Source: JAKFWF01 sp031429105
GTDB lineage: Bacteria; Pseudomonadota; Alphaproteobacteria; Rhizobiales; Hyphomicrobiaceae
DNA length: 64,000 bases
Direction: 5' to 3'
NCBI GenBank assembly: GCA_031429105.1
Contig: JANOYV010000120.1
Location: 1 to 64,000 of the forward strand
The position numbers and the translations under genes were made by a program. The notes under the pieces were generated by a model, which worked only from the letters and a program-made list of their open reading frames with translations, had not been told where the DNA came from and did not search any database. Positions 24,865-34,244 of the stretch are shown in pieces (position 1 is the first letter of the stretch; the number at the start of each line of letters is the position of its first letter).

Positions 24865-26733
24865 ATGTTTGGCAACCAGGCCGATGATGACGACGAGCAG
24901 CGTCGTCGTTTCTCGCGACGCGCACTGCTGGTTGGGTTCGGCCAGACCGCAGCATTCGGCGCGCTTGCAACCAAGCTCTTCCAATTGCAGGTTCTTGAAG
25001 CAACACGTTACGCTCCATTGGCCGACGAGAACCGGATCAACGTGCAACTTGTGGCGCCGGTTCGCGGGCGCATCCTGGATCGCTATGGTGAAGTACTCGC
25101 GGGCAATGACGAAGGATATCGCGCAGTCCTCATTCCCTCACTGGCTGGCAATGTCGCACATGTCTTGGAGCGCTTCTCCAAGATTGTTCCGATCAGCATC
25201 GAGGAGCGCGAACGATTCATTGCCCGCGCGCGTCGACAGCAACCGAACCTACCTTTGATTATCGCGACCGATCTTGATTTTGAGCAGATCGCCAGCGTCA
25301 ATTTGATGGCGCCGCAGCTGCCGGGCGTCCAGATCGAAATGTCGGCTGCGCGAAAGTATCTGGCAGGCGATACCGTCGGTCATGTCGTTGGGCACGTCGG
25401 TAGCGTTGATCGTGTGGGTATCGATGATGATCCCGTGCTCCGCTTGCCCGGCTTGAAGATTGGTCGCAGCGGCGTCGAGCGTGGCATGGACGAGCGTCTG
25501 CGCGGCCGCAGCGGCACGATCAAACACGAAGTCGACGCCCGTGGTCGCATCGTACGCACCCTGTCTCAGACCGAGCCGGTACGTGGCGACGACGTGGCAC
25601 TAACGATCGACACTCAACTGCAGCGGGCGTGCGTCGCTCGGTTGTCGCGTGAACGGCGTGCGTCTGCAGTGGCAATCGACGTCACAACCGGTGATGTTGT
25701 GATGATGGTGTCGGTGCCAACACATGATCCTGGTGCCCTGGTCAAGGGTGTCACGATGCGCGCTTGGGAAAAGCTGCGAGAGCAGGGCAACGATCCGATG
25801 GTCAATCGAGCAATTCGAGGGCTCTATCCGCCCGGCTCGACGTTTAAAATGGTGACGGCGCTGGCGGCGCTCGAAGCTGGTGTGATCAACTTGACGACCA
25901 AGATAACGTGCGAAGGGCAGACCGAGCTTGCCAGTCAGATCTTCCGCTGTTGGAAGCGCACCGGTCATGGAGCCTGCGACGTGCACCGTGCGATGCGGGA
26001 GAGCTGTGATTGTTTCTTCTATGAGGCAGCGCATAAGGTCGGCATTGAAGCGATTGCTGCGATGGGGCATCGACTAGGCTTTGGACAAACCTACGATACG
26101 GGGCTTGCCCATCAAAAGGCCGGTGTCATGCCAAACCCGGCTTGGAAACGGGGCCGGTTCAACAAATCATGGCTCGGCGGTGAGACCCTGCTGGCCGGTA
26201 TCGGGCAGGGATACGTGCTGACGACGCCGCTACAGTTGGCTGTAATGACCGCGCGCATTGCTACCGGGCGTGTGATTATCCCACAATTAGTGCGACCGGA
26301 GGCGGGCATGGTTCCAGCGTCATTTGGAATGCTCGGGCTGAAGCCACAGCTGATCGATGCAATTAGGCGTGGCATGACAGCGGTGGTCAATGAAGATGGC
26401 GGTACTGGCGGCAATGCGCGTCTGGACGATGGGCAGCCGCTGGTTGCAGGCAAGACTGGGACATCGCAAGTCTCGCGCGCGTCCGCTGATCGAAATGGTG
26501 TTGAACTCAGCTGGGCGCAGCGCGACCATGCCTTGTTTGTGGCTTATGTGCCTGCAAACAAACCGCGTTATGCAATTTCGGTTGTTGTTGAGCACGGCGG
26601 CGGCGGTGGTGCCACGGCTGGCCCGGTAATGAAGGATCTCATCACCGAAGTATTGGCTCGTGATCCGGCCGTCCGACCCGCTTTTCCCGATATGAGTGGC
26701 TCCGCACCAGTTCATCGAGCGAGGCAGGGTTAA
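24865..26733 (+). CDS. mrdA: Penicillin-binding protein 2 (elongation transpeptidase)
   Basis: This is a monofunctional class B PBP that crosslinks side-wall peptidoglycan with RodA. The 622 residues have a cytoplasmic N-terminus, one membrane segment near residues 27–45 (LVGFGQTAAFGALATKL), a pedestal domain with APVRGRILDRYGEVLA, and the transpeptidase domain. Active-site motifs are S-x-x-K in YPPGSTFK (about residue 326), S-x-D in ESCDCFF (about 380) and GKTGTSQ (about 528), all intact. It lies between mreD and rodA with single-digit gaps, the standard order. Confidence 0.96.
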   Translation: MFGNQADDDDEQRRRFSRRALLVGFGQTAAFGALATKLFQLQVLEATRYAPLADENRINVQLVAPVRGRILDRYGEVLAGNDEGYRAVLIPSLAGNVAHVLERFSKIVPISIEERERFIARARRQQPNLPLIIATDLDFEQIASVNLMAPQLPGVQIEMSAARKYLAGDTVGHVVGHVGSVDRVGIDDDPVLRLPGLKIGRSGVERGMDERLRGRSGTIKHEVDARGRIVRTLSQTEPVRGDDVALTIDTQLQRACVARLSRERRASAVAIDVTTGDVVMMVSVPTHDPGALVKGVTMRAWEKLREQGNDPMVNRAIRGLYPPGSTFKMVTALAALEAGVINLTTKITCEGQTELASQIFRCWKRTGHGACDVHRAMRESCDCFFYEAAHKVGIEAIAAMGHRLGFGQTYDTGLAHQKAGVMPNPAWKRGRFNKSWLGGETLLAGIGQGYVLTTPLQLAVMTARIATGRVIIPQLVRPEAGMVPASFGMLGLKPQLIDAIRRGMTAVVNEDGGTGGNARLDDGQPLVAGKTGTSQVSRASADRNGVELSWAQRDHALFVAYVPANKPRYAISVVVEHGGGGGATAGPVMKDLITEVLARDPAVRPAFPDMSGSAPVHRARQG

Positions 26734-26738
26734 ACATC

Positions 26739-27872
26739 ATGAACCGTGCATTTGGCTCGTTTTCGGTTCCTCAGACCATCGGCGCAAAGCTAATGCGCAT
26801 TCACTGGCCAGTGGCAGCGCTTCTGTGCCTGCTCGCCGGTATTGGGGTGTCGGCCTTGTACTCGGTTGCCGGTGGCAGCTATAGCCCATGGGCCGAGCGT
26901 CATGCACTCCGTTTTATCATAACGCTCGGTCTGGTGATCGCCATCGCGTTAACGCCACTGCGGGTTTGGCTGTGGCTTGCGGTTCCTGCATACGGCCTTG
27001 CCCTGGGCCTACTGGTGCTGGTTCCACTGGTTGGCACGGAAGCGCTCGGCGCTAAGCGTTGGCTAAGTTTGGGCGGCGTTACATTCCAACCAGCCGAACT
27101 GATGAAGGTTGCGTTGGTACTGATGCTGGCCCGTTACTACCAGTGGCTGGGTGCGCGTCGAGTTTCGCGGCCGCACTGGGTCCTACTGCCGCTGCTATTG
27201 ATTGCCGCACCCGTTGTTTTGACGCTCAAGCAACCTGATCTCGGTACAGCTGTTCTATTCGCGGTCGTTGGCTTATCGTTGATGTTTCTGGCCGGCATCA
27301 GCATTTTATATTTTATTGGTGGTGGCGTTTTGTGTGTGCTCCTGGCACCGCTGATCTGGCAGCGGTTGCATGATTATCAGCGACGGCGCATCGAGATTTT
27401 TCTGGATCCAGAAAAAGATCCGCTGGGGGCAGGCTACCACATCACGCAATCGAAAATTGCGTTGGGATCTGGTGGCGCGTCGGGCAAGGGGTTTTTGCAG
27501 GGCACGCAAAGCCAGCTAAACTTCCTACCGGAGAAACACACCGACTTTATCTTCACGACCTTTGCAGAGGAGTGGGGATTTGCCGGGGCAATCGGGTTGT
27601 TGGGGCTTTATGTCGTGCTGTTTTTGCTGGTTCTTTCTATGGCGTTTTCCTGCCGCAGTCAGTTTGCCAGATTGATCATCGCGGGCGCGGGTCTCATTCT
27701 CTTTCTCTACGCGTTCATCAATGTCGCCATGGTGAGTGGCCTCGTTCCGGTCGTTGGCGTGCCACTGCCGCTGGTCTCATATGGTGGCACGTCGATGACG
27801 ACGATCATGATCGCGCTCGGAGTTGCAATGTGTGCGTTCGTCAACCGATCTCAAGGCGTGCGTCGCGGCTGA
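26739..27872 (+). CDS. rodA: Peptidoglycan glycosyltransferase RodA (SEDS family)
   Basis: This integral membrane SEDS protein polymerises glycan strands for cell elongation and partners PBP2. The 377 residues have around ten membrane helices and the family segments GAKRWLSLGGVTFQPAELMK, LKQPDLGTAVLF, and the C-terminal GLVPVVGVPLPLVSYGGTS. It starts five bases after mrdA and is the last gene of the shape operon. About 200 bases follow before the tRNA gene, in which I see no gene and no clear terminator. Confidence 0.95.
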   Translation: MNRAFGSFSVPQTIGAKLMRIHWPVAALLCLLAGIGVSALYSVAGGSYSPWAERHALRFIITLGLVIAIALTPLRVWLWLAVPAYGLALGLLVLVPLVGTEALGAKRWLSLGGVTFQPAELMKVALVLMLARYYQWLGARRVSRPHWVLLPLLLIAAPVVLTLKQPDLGTAVLFAVVGLSLMFLAGISILYFIGGGVLCVLLAPLIWQRLHDYQRRRIEIFLDPEKDPLGAGYHITQSKIALGSGGASGKGFLQGTQSQLNFLPEKHTDFIFTTFAEEWGFAGAIGLLGLYVVLFLLVLSMAFSCRSQFARLIIAGAGLILFLYAFINVAMVSGLVPVVGVPLPLVSYGGTSMTTIMIALGVAMCAFVNRSQGVRRG

Positions 27873-28070
27873 TCAGGGGACACCGTTGAAAGTGCCAAGC
27901 CGCGGCAACTCAACACTGGTGAAAATGCTGACGACGCGACTAGACAGGCTCCATCGCCAGTGTTATGGCGCTGTCTCGGGGCTTGAACGTCCAGGCGTTT
28001 GGGTGCGGGTTTCTGTTGTCTTAGCAGACCGATGCAGATGGGCCGCACTGTTGCTGCCCTTGCGAGAGTT

Positions 28071-28146
28071 GGGTGATTAGCTCAGTTGGTAGAGCAGGTG
28101 ACTCTTAATCACCGGGTCGTAGGTTCGAATCCTACATCACCCACCA
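28071..28146 (+). tRNA. tRNA-Lys (anticodon CTT)
   Basis: A complete 76-base cloverleaf with encoded CCA. The acceptor stem is GGGTGAT (28071–28077) with ATCACCC (28136–28142), discriminator A at 28143 and CCA at 28144–28146. The anticodon stem GGTGA/TCACC encloses loop CTCTTAA with anticodon CTT at 28104–28106, reading AAG lysine codons. The T arm shows GGTTCGAATCC. It stands alone between rodA and nadE. A short T-rich stretch follows, but no stem. Confidence 0.97.
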
Positions 28147-28248
28147 TTTTCTTGAGTGTCGTTATGCAAGTGCTGCGGCGTTAAATCCTGCAGAATCTGG
28201 GGCGTCGCGTGATTGCCTAGGCCAGCATTGCTGCCCTAGTGTGCAGCC

Positions 28249-29994
28249 ATGAACAAACCAATCACGAACATACTCAAAATCGCCCTGGCCCAGTCCAATC
28301 CGACGGTTGGGGATATCGCGGGTAATGTGGCGAAAGCGAAGGCTGCGCACGCCGCCGCCGCCAAGCTCGGCGCCGATCTCGTGGTGCTGTCCGAGCTTTT
28401 CATAACCGGCTATCCGCCGGAAGACCTAGTCAAGAAACCGGCGTTCGTTGCAGCTTCGCGCGCAGCGACCGAGGCGCTTGCCGCATCGTTGCCGACTGAC
28501 GGCCCGGGCATGATCATCGGCACCGTGTGGCCCGAGGACGGCAAAGTCTATAACGCGGTCGCACTGATCGACCACGGTCGCATCGAGGCGCTGCGCTTCA
28601 AGGTCGACCTGCCGAACTATGGCGTGTTCGACGAAAAGCGCGTGTTCGATGCAGGTCCATTGCCCGGCCCAGTGAACTTTCGCGGCGTGCGGATCGGCGT
28701 GCCGATTTGCGAAGATATCTGGAGTGATCAAGTCACTGAATGCCTGCAGGAGTGCGGCGCCGAAATGCTGGTCTCGCCGAACGGTTCGCCGTTCGATTGG
28801 CCGAAGCCCGATCGGCGGATGCAGGTCGCCGTCACGCGCATAACGGAAACGCGGTTGCCGTTGGTCTATCTCAATCAGGTCGGCGGCCAGGACGAACTGG
28901 TGTTCGACGGCGCGTCGTTCGTGTTGAACAGCGATTGCTCGCTAGCAGTTCAATTGCCGGCGTGGGAAGAGGCACTTGTCCTCACCGAATGGCACAAGAG
29001 CGCCGAAGGCTGGTCCTGCGCGCCGGGCCGCCAGGCAGTTTTGCCGGAGCTGGACGCGGCGGCCTACCACGCCTGCATGTTGGGCTTGCGCGACTACGTG
29101 TCGAAAAACGGCTTCCCAAGCGTGGTGCTCGGCCTTTCTGGTGGCGTCGATTCGGCTCTCGTTGCAGCCCTTGCCGCTGATGCACTCGGCCCCGACAAGG
29201 TGCATGCAATCATGCTGCCGTATCGCTACACCTCAAAGGATAGCCTCGTCGATGCAGCGGCCTGCGCCAACGCGCTGGGCATCCGTTACGACAGTGTGGC
29301 CATCGGCGGCCCCGTCGATGCGCTGATGACATCGCTCGCCGAAATGTTTACTGGCACGACACCAGGGCTCACCGAAGAAAACGTCCAGAGCCGCATCCGT
29401 GGCAGCACCTTGATGGCAGTTTCGAACAAGTTCGGCGGCATGGTGCTGACCACGGGCAACAAGAGCGAAATGTCGGTCGGTTATGCGACGCTGTACGGCG
29501 ACATGAACGGGGGCTTCAATCCAATTAAAGACCTCTACAAGATGGAGGTCTATCGGCTCTGCCGTTGGCGCAATGCCAACGTGCCGACGGGCGGCAAAGC
29601 ACCCGGCGGCATCGTGATCCCGGAGAACATTATCACCAAGGCGCCGACCGCCGAACTGCGCGAGAACCAGAAGGATCAGGATAGCTTGCCCGAGTACGAC
29701 GTGCTCGACGACATCCTGAAATGCCTCGTCGAAGAGGAGATGTCAGTGCCGCAAATCATCGCGCGTGGGCATTCAGTCGAGGTCGTGAAGAAGATCGAGC
29801 GGTTGCTGTATCTCGCTGAGTACAAGCGGCGACAGGCCGCCCCCGGCGTGAAGATTTCCGCCCGCAATTTCGGGAGAGACCGGCGGTATCCGATTACGAA
29901 TAGATTTCGGGAGGATGCGGCGGCAGTGGCAGCCGCAAATGCAGCGGCGCCGAAGTCGGTCATGCCGCGGGCAGATGGTGGGGATGCGGGGTAG
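28249..29994 (+). CDS. nadE: Glutamine-dependent NAD+ synthetase
   Basis: This enzyme makes NAD+ from nicotinic acid adenine dinucleotide, with glutamine as nitrogen donor, in the cytosol. The 581 residues combine an N-terminal nitrilase-type glutaminase (catalytic Glu in SELFITGYPPEDL, Lys in KVDLPNYGVFDE, Cys in PICEDIW near residue 154) and a C-terminal synthetase whose ATP PP-loop LSGGVDSALVAA is near residue 300. KSEMSVGYATLYGDM is also conserved. All catalytic residues are visible. Codon use looks more GC-rich than in the flanking shape operon. It appears monocistronic and converges with the SDR gene across about 200 bases that hold no recognisable gene. Confidence 0.95.
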   Translation: MNKPITNILKIALAQSNPTVGDIAGNVAKAKAAHAAAAKLGADLVVLSELFITGYPPEDLVKKPAFVAASRAATEALAASLPTDGPGMIIGTVWPEDGKVYNAVALIDHGRIEALRFKVDLPNYGVFDEKRVFDAGPLPGPVNFRGVRIGVPICEDIWSDQVTECLQECGAEMLVSPNGSPFDWPKPDRRMQVAVTRITETRLPLVYLNQVGGQDELVFDGASFVLNSDCSLAVQLPAWEEALVLTEWHKSAEGWSCAPGRQAVLPELDAAAYHACMLGLRDYVSKNGFPSVVLGLSGGVDSALVAALAADALGPDKVHAIMLPYRYTSKDSLVDAAACANALGIRYDSVAIGGPVDALMTSLAEMFTGTTPGLTEENVQSRIRGSTLMAVSNKFGGMVLTTGNKSEMSVGYATLYGDMNGGFNPIKDLYKMEVYRLCRWRNANVPTGGKAPGGIVIPENIITKAPTAELRENQKDQDSLPEYDVLDDILKCLVEEEMSVPQIIARGHSVEVVKKIERLLYLAEYKRRQAAPGVKISARNFGRDRRYPITNRFREDAAAVAAANAAAPKSVMPRADGGDAG

Positions 29995-30198
29995 GGTTGT
30001 GAAGTTTAGAACGTGCATCTGGGCAACTCTGAAACCGAGTTTATTCTCAGTAGAGCGGCCCGATCACCAGGCGATTGAAGAATTGCAATCGACCGCGACC
30101 CCCGGGCTCGCATGCTGAATTTAGGGCACTGGCGACCACCCCAACGACCGGACGCGATCACGAGCGCTCCGTTCGGAAGGTGGACCTTAGACCCACCC

Positions 30199-30945
30199 CT
30201 ACCTCGCCCCACCGATATCCACCAGACTGCTGGTCACGTAAGACGCGGCGGGGGAGAGTAGCCACAGCACCGTCTCGCCAACTTCTTCAGGCGAGCCGAC
30301 GCGGCCTTGTGGGACTAATCCCACGAGCTTTTTTAGCCGCTCGGTGTCGCCGGTCGCATCATGTATTTCAGTGTCGATCAAGCCCGGTCGCACGGCATTG
30401 ACGCGGATGCCTTGCGGGGCTACCTCGATTGAAAGACCCTGTGTGAACGTATCAATTGCGCCCTTGGAGGCCGCATAGGCGAGCATGCCGTTGGCGCCGC
30501 CAATGACAGCAGCGCGGCTACTCATGTTGACGATTGCGCCGCCCTTGCCGCCGGTTTTGGTTGACATGCGCTTCACCGCCTCGGCCGCACAGAGGAATTG
30601 GCTTGTCACGTTGATGCGCCAATGGTCGTTGAGCAAAGTTTCAGTTAGGCCCGTGATCGGTGCATAGGTGTGGACAATGCCCGCGTTATTGAACAAGCCA
30701 GTGACGGGGCCGAGCCGCTTGTCGGTCTCGGCGAACAGATGGGCTGCGCCTGCCGCCGTCGAGACATCGGCTTTGATGGCAACGGCCTTGCCGCCGCTTT
30801 TCTCAATTGTGGCGACTATTTCAGCTGCCCGATCCGGGCTCGCATTGTAATTTACCGCAATCGCCCACCCGCGTGCGCCGGCGAGTTTCGCAGTCGCAGC
30901 CCCAATACCCCGGCTAGCACCTGTGATGACCAAAACGCTGCTCAT
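30199..30945 (-). CDS. Short-chain dehydrogenase/reductase (classical SDR)
   Basis: This is a 248-residue classical SDR. The cofactor motif is VITGASRGIGAAT at the N-terminus, followed by LFNNAGIV, the catalytic serine in VNMSSRAAV, and the Y-x3-K in YAASKGA. The later RVNAVRPGLIDTEIH segment is the usual cofactor loop. The cofactor pocket with Asn-Tyr-Asn after beta 2 suggests NADPH rather than NADH, which is inference. Relatives are labelled 3-oxoacyl-ACP or glucose dehydrogenase without proof. It is a single gene transcribed leftward, divergent from opgD. Confidence 0.85.
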   Translation of the reverse strand: MSSVLVITGASRGIGAATAKLAGARGWAIAVNYNASPDRAAEIVATIEKSGGKAVAIKADVSTAAGAAHLFAETDKRLGPVTGLFNNAGIVHTYAPITGLTETLLNDHWRINVTSQFLCAAEAVKRMSTKTGGKGGAIVNMSSRAAVIGGANGMLAYAASKGAIDTFTQGLSIEVAPQGIRVNAVRPGLIDTEIHDATGDTERLKKLVGLVPQGRVGSPEEVGETVLWLLSPAASYVTSSLVDIGGAR

Positions 30946-31096
30946 GTGCCCGTCCTCCCGCTAAACTGTGTTGGGCCAAGGATAGGCTGGAAGTTGCGAC
31001 AACTTGAACCCCTGTTTGCGCAACCGTCACCTGCCTTGGAATTGCCGTGAGAATTCAGCTACCAGGGCGCTGCGACTAAACATGGGCGGGACAAAC

Positions 31097-32734
31097 ATGA
31101 CTGTGGAACTTGATCGTCGCGCATTTGTCGCCGCCTCGCTGGCGCAGACCATGGCCTTGGCGCTGGGCGGGGAGGCCTCCGTTGCGCAAACCACGCGTAG
31201 TCCGAATGGTCTCGTGTTGGGGGGCGCTGAGCCGTTTTCCTTCAATGCCCTGAAGCAACGCGCGAAGGACTTAGGCGGCAAGCCCTATGCCGCCCCGCCG
31301 CGCCCCGCGCCTGAGATCGTCGCGAAAATCGATTACGCCATACACGGCTCGCTGAAGTACCGCACCGATGCAGCCTTGTTCGCGCAAGGGCCGGGGCAGT
31401 TCCCAGCGACGTTCTTTCACCTCGGGCAATACTTTCAGAAGTCGGTGCGGATGCATGTTGTGTCAGGGGGCGAGGCGCGCGAAGTCGTCTACGAACCGTC
31501 CTACTTCGACATGCCGGTAGACTCGATTGCGCGCAAACTGCCAGAGAATGTCGGCTTCGCTGGCTTTCGCTTTCAGGAAAGCACCAAGGGGCATCCGAGC
31601 AGGGGTGGTCGCGATGGTGGCAAACTCGACTGGCGCTTGAACGACTGGGTGGCGTTTCTCGGCGCCTCCTACTTCCGTGCCATTGGGGAAGACTATCAAT
31701 ATGGGTTGTCGGCGCGCGGTCTTGCCATTGATCCGGCGATCTCGGGCGTGACGGAAGAGTTCCCCGACTTCACGCATTTCTACATCGAGACGCCTGCCGA
31801 AGGATCGGCCACGGTGGTGGTCAATGCGCTACTCGAATCGCCGAGTGTCACCGGCGCCTATCGGTTTGCGATGACGCGCGAGGCTGGCGTGGTGATGGAT
31901 GTAAGCTGTCGGCTGCACATCCGCCGCGAGGCACAACGCTTTTGCCTATCGCCGCTGACCTCGATGTACTGGTTCTCCGAGACCGTTAAAAATGCGTCCG
32001 GCGATTGGCGGCCAGAGGTTCATGATTCAGATGGGCTGGCACTGTGGACGGGAACCGGTGAACGCATCTGGCGACCGCTCAACAACCCGCCGCGCCAAAT
32101 CGTGTCTTCGTTCGTTGACGACAACCCGAAGGGCTTTGGCCTGATGCAGCGCGACCGGCTGTACGATCACTATCAGGATGGCGTGGCTTACGAGCGACGC
32201 CCATCGCTATGGGTCGAGCCCATTGGCAATTGGGGCCGGGGTGCAGTGCAATTGATGGAGCTGCCGACCGACGATGAGATCCATGACAACATCGTCGCCG
32301 CCTGGGTGCCAGCCGAACCGGTAAAAGCTGGCAGCACGCTTGATCTCGCCTACAAGCTGCACTGGCTCAACGATGAGCCGAAGGCGGTGCGTGAGCAGGC
32401 GCAACTCGCCCGCACGGTCGCGACCCGCATTGGCACCGGGGGTGAGCCTGGCACGCCGCGGCCGCAAGGCGTGAAGAAGTTTGTCGTTGAGTTCTTCGGG
32501 AGTTCGCTCAGCACCGTGCCGTCCGGCATCAAGCCCGAGGCTGTTGTGACAACCTCGCGTGGCGAAATCATCAACCCGTTCACCGAAGCGCTGTCGAACG
32601 ACGTCGCCGGTCATTGGCGCGCGGTGTTCGACTTGAAAGCAGGCCCCGGCGATCCGGTGGAGCTTCGCATGTTCATGCGGCTCAAGGGGCAGGTTCTGAC
32701 CGAAACCTGGGCTTATCAGGCCCACGCCGGGTGA
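31097..32734 (+). CDS. opgD: Periplasmic glucan biosynthesis protein (OpgD/MdoG family)
   Basis: This is a periplasmic protein needed for the branching or structure of osmoregulated periplasmic glucans. From ATG 31097 it has 545 residues. The N-terminus DRRAFVAASLAQTMALALGG is a twin-arginine signal, the export route known for OpgD, ending near ASVAQ. The mature domain starts PFSFNALKQRAKDLGGKPY, a family hallmark, and includes PKGFGLMQRDRLYDHYQD and WVEPIGNWG. GGGCGG lies just upstream of the chosen start, and an ATG at 31082 is alternative. No OpgH glucosyltransferase is in the window. In relatives that lack opgGH together, OpgD/G can stand alone. Confidence 0.9.
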   Translation: MTVELDRRAFVAASLAQTMALALGGEASVAQTTRSPNGLVLGGAEPFSFNALKQRAKDLGGKPYAAPPRPAPEIVAKIDYAIHGSLKYRTDAALFAQGPGQFPATFFHLGQYFQKSVRMHVVSGGEAREVVYEPSYFDMPVDSIARKLPENVGFAGFRFQESTKGHPSRGGRDGGKLDWRLNDWVAFLGASYFRAIGEDYQYGLSARGLAIDPAISGVTEEFPDFTHFYIETPAEGSATVVVNALLESPSVTGAYRFAMTREAGVVMDVSCRLHIRREAQRFCLSPLTSMYWFSETVKNASGDWRPEVHDSDGLALWTGTGERIWRPLNNPPRQIVSSFVDDNPKGFGLMQRDRLYDHYQDGVAYERRPSLWVEPIGNWGRGAVQLMELPTDDEIHDNIVAAWVPAEPVKAGSTLDLAYKLHWLNDEPKAVREQAQLARTVATRIGTGGEPGTPRPQGVKKFVVEFFGSSLSTVPSGIKPEAVVTTSRGEIINPFTEALSNDVAGHWRAVFDLKAGPGDPVELRMFMRLKGQVLTETWAYQAHAG

Positions 32735-32803
32735 GTGGCCGGGGGCTTGAATGCCGTCGATGTTCGCGCCACGTTAGATCGAACATTAGACAAGGAGCGA
32801 ACG

Positions 32804-33721
32804 ATGAGCTGGCAACCGTCCTCCGATCCGACCCCTGGCGACAAGCAAAGCTGTGACGCAATCGAGCATGTGATTGTGCCACGCGCGCGCGATCTCGGCG
32901 GCTTCGAGGTGCGGCGGGCTTTGCCCTCGACGAAGACGCAGATGATTGGACCCTTCATCTTCTTTGACCAGATGGGCCCGGCTGAGTTCATTCTCGGGAC
33001 CGGCATCGACGTGCGCCCCCATCCGCACATTGGGTTGGCGACCGTCACGTACCTGTTCGAAGGTGAGATCTGGCATCGGGATTCGCTGGGCACCTCGATG
33101 CCGATCCGACCGGGGGACGTGAACCTGATGTCGGCTGGGCGCGGCATCGTCCATTCGGAGCGCGAAGCAGCGGACCTCAAGACGAAGCCACGCCGCATGT
33201 TCGGCATTCAAGCCTGGTGCGCGTTACCGAAATCGCACGAAGAAACAGTGCCGACGTTCGTGCATCACGGCGTTGACGAACTTCCTCGCATAACGGGCGA
33301 AGGCAAGCGCGTCCGGCTGATCATGGGAGAAGCATTCGGGCAGACGGCACCGACCAAATTTCCCCATCCAACGCTGTACGCCGAAGCTGTGCTGGCGCCG
33401 GGTGCGATCCTGCCCTTCGATGCCGACTATGATGAGCGCGGCATCTATATCGCGTCCGGCACCATCGACATCGCCGGACAAACGTTCGAGGCCGGTCGGC
33501 TGTTGACGTTTAAGCCCGGTGATCGCATTTCAATTTTGGCGCTGTCGCAGGCGCGTCTCATGATGCTCGGTGGCGAGCCAATGGATGGTCCGCGCCACAT
33601 CGGGTGGAATTTCGTGTCATCGTCGAAAGACCGGATCGAATCCGCCAAGGAAGACTGGCGGCAGAAGCGGTTTGCCCTGGTGCCGGGCGACGAAGTGGAA
33701 CGGATCGAGCTGCCGGGGTGA
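32804..33721 (+). CDS. Pirin family protein
   Basis: This is a bicupin of the pirin family, 305 residues. The metal-binding motif of the N-terminal cupin appears as DVRPHPHIGLATVTYLFEG, with a further histidine in GRGIVHSE. The Pirin C-terminal domain follows (LYAEAVLAPGAILPFDADY). Bacterial pirins include quercetin 2,3-dioxygenases and proteins that bind pyruvate dehydrogenase. The exact role here is unknown. An AAGGAG ribosome site seven bases before ATG 32804 fixes the start. It lies 69 bases after opgD on the same strand. Confidence 0.9.
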   Translation: MSWQPSSDPTPGDKQSCDAIEHVIVPRARDLGGFEVRRALPSTKTQMIGPFIFFDQMGPAEFILGTGIDVRPHPHIGLATVTYLFEGEIWHRDSLGTSMPIRPGDVNLMSAGRGIVHSEREAADLKTKPRRMFGIQAWCALPKSHEETVPTFVHHGVDELPRITGEGKRVRLIMGEAFGQTAPTKFPHPTLYAEAVLAPGAILPFDADYDERGIYIASGTIDIAGQTFEAGRLLTFKPGDRISILALSQARLMMLGGEPMDGPRHIGWNFVSSSKDRIESAKEDWRQKRFALVPGDEVERIELPG

Positions 33722-33733
33722 TGAAAAAAGGCG

Positions 33734-34114
33734 TCAATTTGCAGGTATAGCGGCGCGAAGGGCCTTTGCCCATTCGGACGGCAGATGCAAGCGCTCAGCA
33801 TTTATAACGGTGCCATTCGGTTCTAGAAGCATGACCCAGCCCGAGGCGATCGCGTTTTGGCTGTCCATAATTTTTATCTGATCAGCACAAAGAATATTAC
33901 GGTTCAGTTCAATTGTAACGCGACCTTCTATGACTTGCGTGTCCCCTGTCCTGTAAAGAAGGTTCGCGCGCCACCTCAATCCGCTGTCAGGCGCGGGAGT
34001 ACCGAGCGGTGGGTCAATGGCAGCACAGGTGTTAGCGGACTGCTGCGCGGAAGCGAACGTGCTCAAGGACAGCATAAAAATAGACAATCCTAAGCAAATT
34101 ATCTTAGCCGCCAT
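33734..34114 (-). CDS. Small exported protein, possibly OstA/LptA-like
   Basis: This is a 126-residue protein with a clear signal peptide (IICLGLSIFMLSLSTFASAQ). The mature part contains VIEGRVTIELNRNILCADQI followed by a short repeat-like stretch ending VINAERLHL. That pattern of a coding strand, a tag of ADxx, and a later xxAERL is reminiscent of the beta-jellyroll OstA domain of LptA/LptC proteins. The likeness is by eye and the protein is shorter than LptA. AAAGGAG upstream of the ATG supports the start. It converges with the pirin gene. Function is unknown. Confidence 0.6.
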   Translation of the reverse strand: MAAKIICLGLSIFMLSLSTFASAQQSANTCAAIDPPLGTPAPDSGLRWRANLLYRTGDTQVIEGRVTIELNRNILCADQIKIMDSQNAIASGWVMLLEPNGTVINAERLHLPSEWAKALRAAIPAN

Positions 34115-34244
34115 GTCGCACTCCTTTGACGCAGCAAGACGGCGGATTGGTATCGATGCAGATGGTCCTTATTAAGGCAGGGGCCTGCTCGGATATTCGC
34201 CGATCTTGAACTGTGGCTTGGCCGAGTGACGCGGATTAAGCAGC

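Noticed and set aside
27823..28080. 85-codon frame between rodA and tRNA-Lys
   Set aside because: It runs into the tRNA and overlaps rodA; no coding signature.
29995..30198. Small frames and a CGATTG/CAATCG stem in the nadE–SDR gap
   Set aside because: The frames lack ribosome sites and the stem has no T-run, so neither gene nor terminator is supported.
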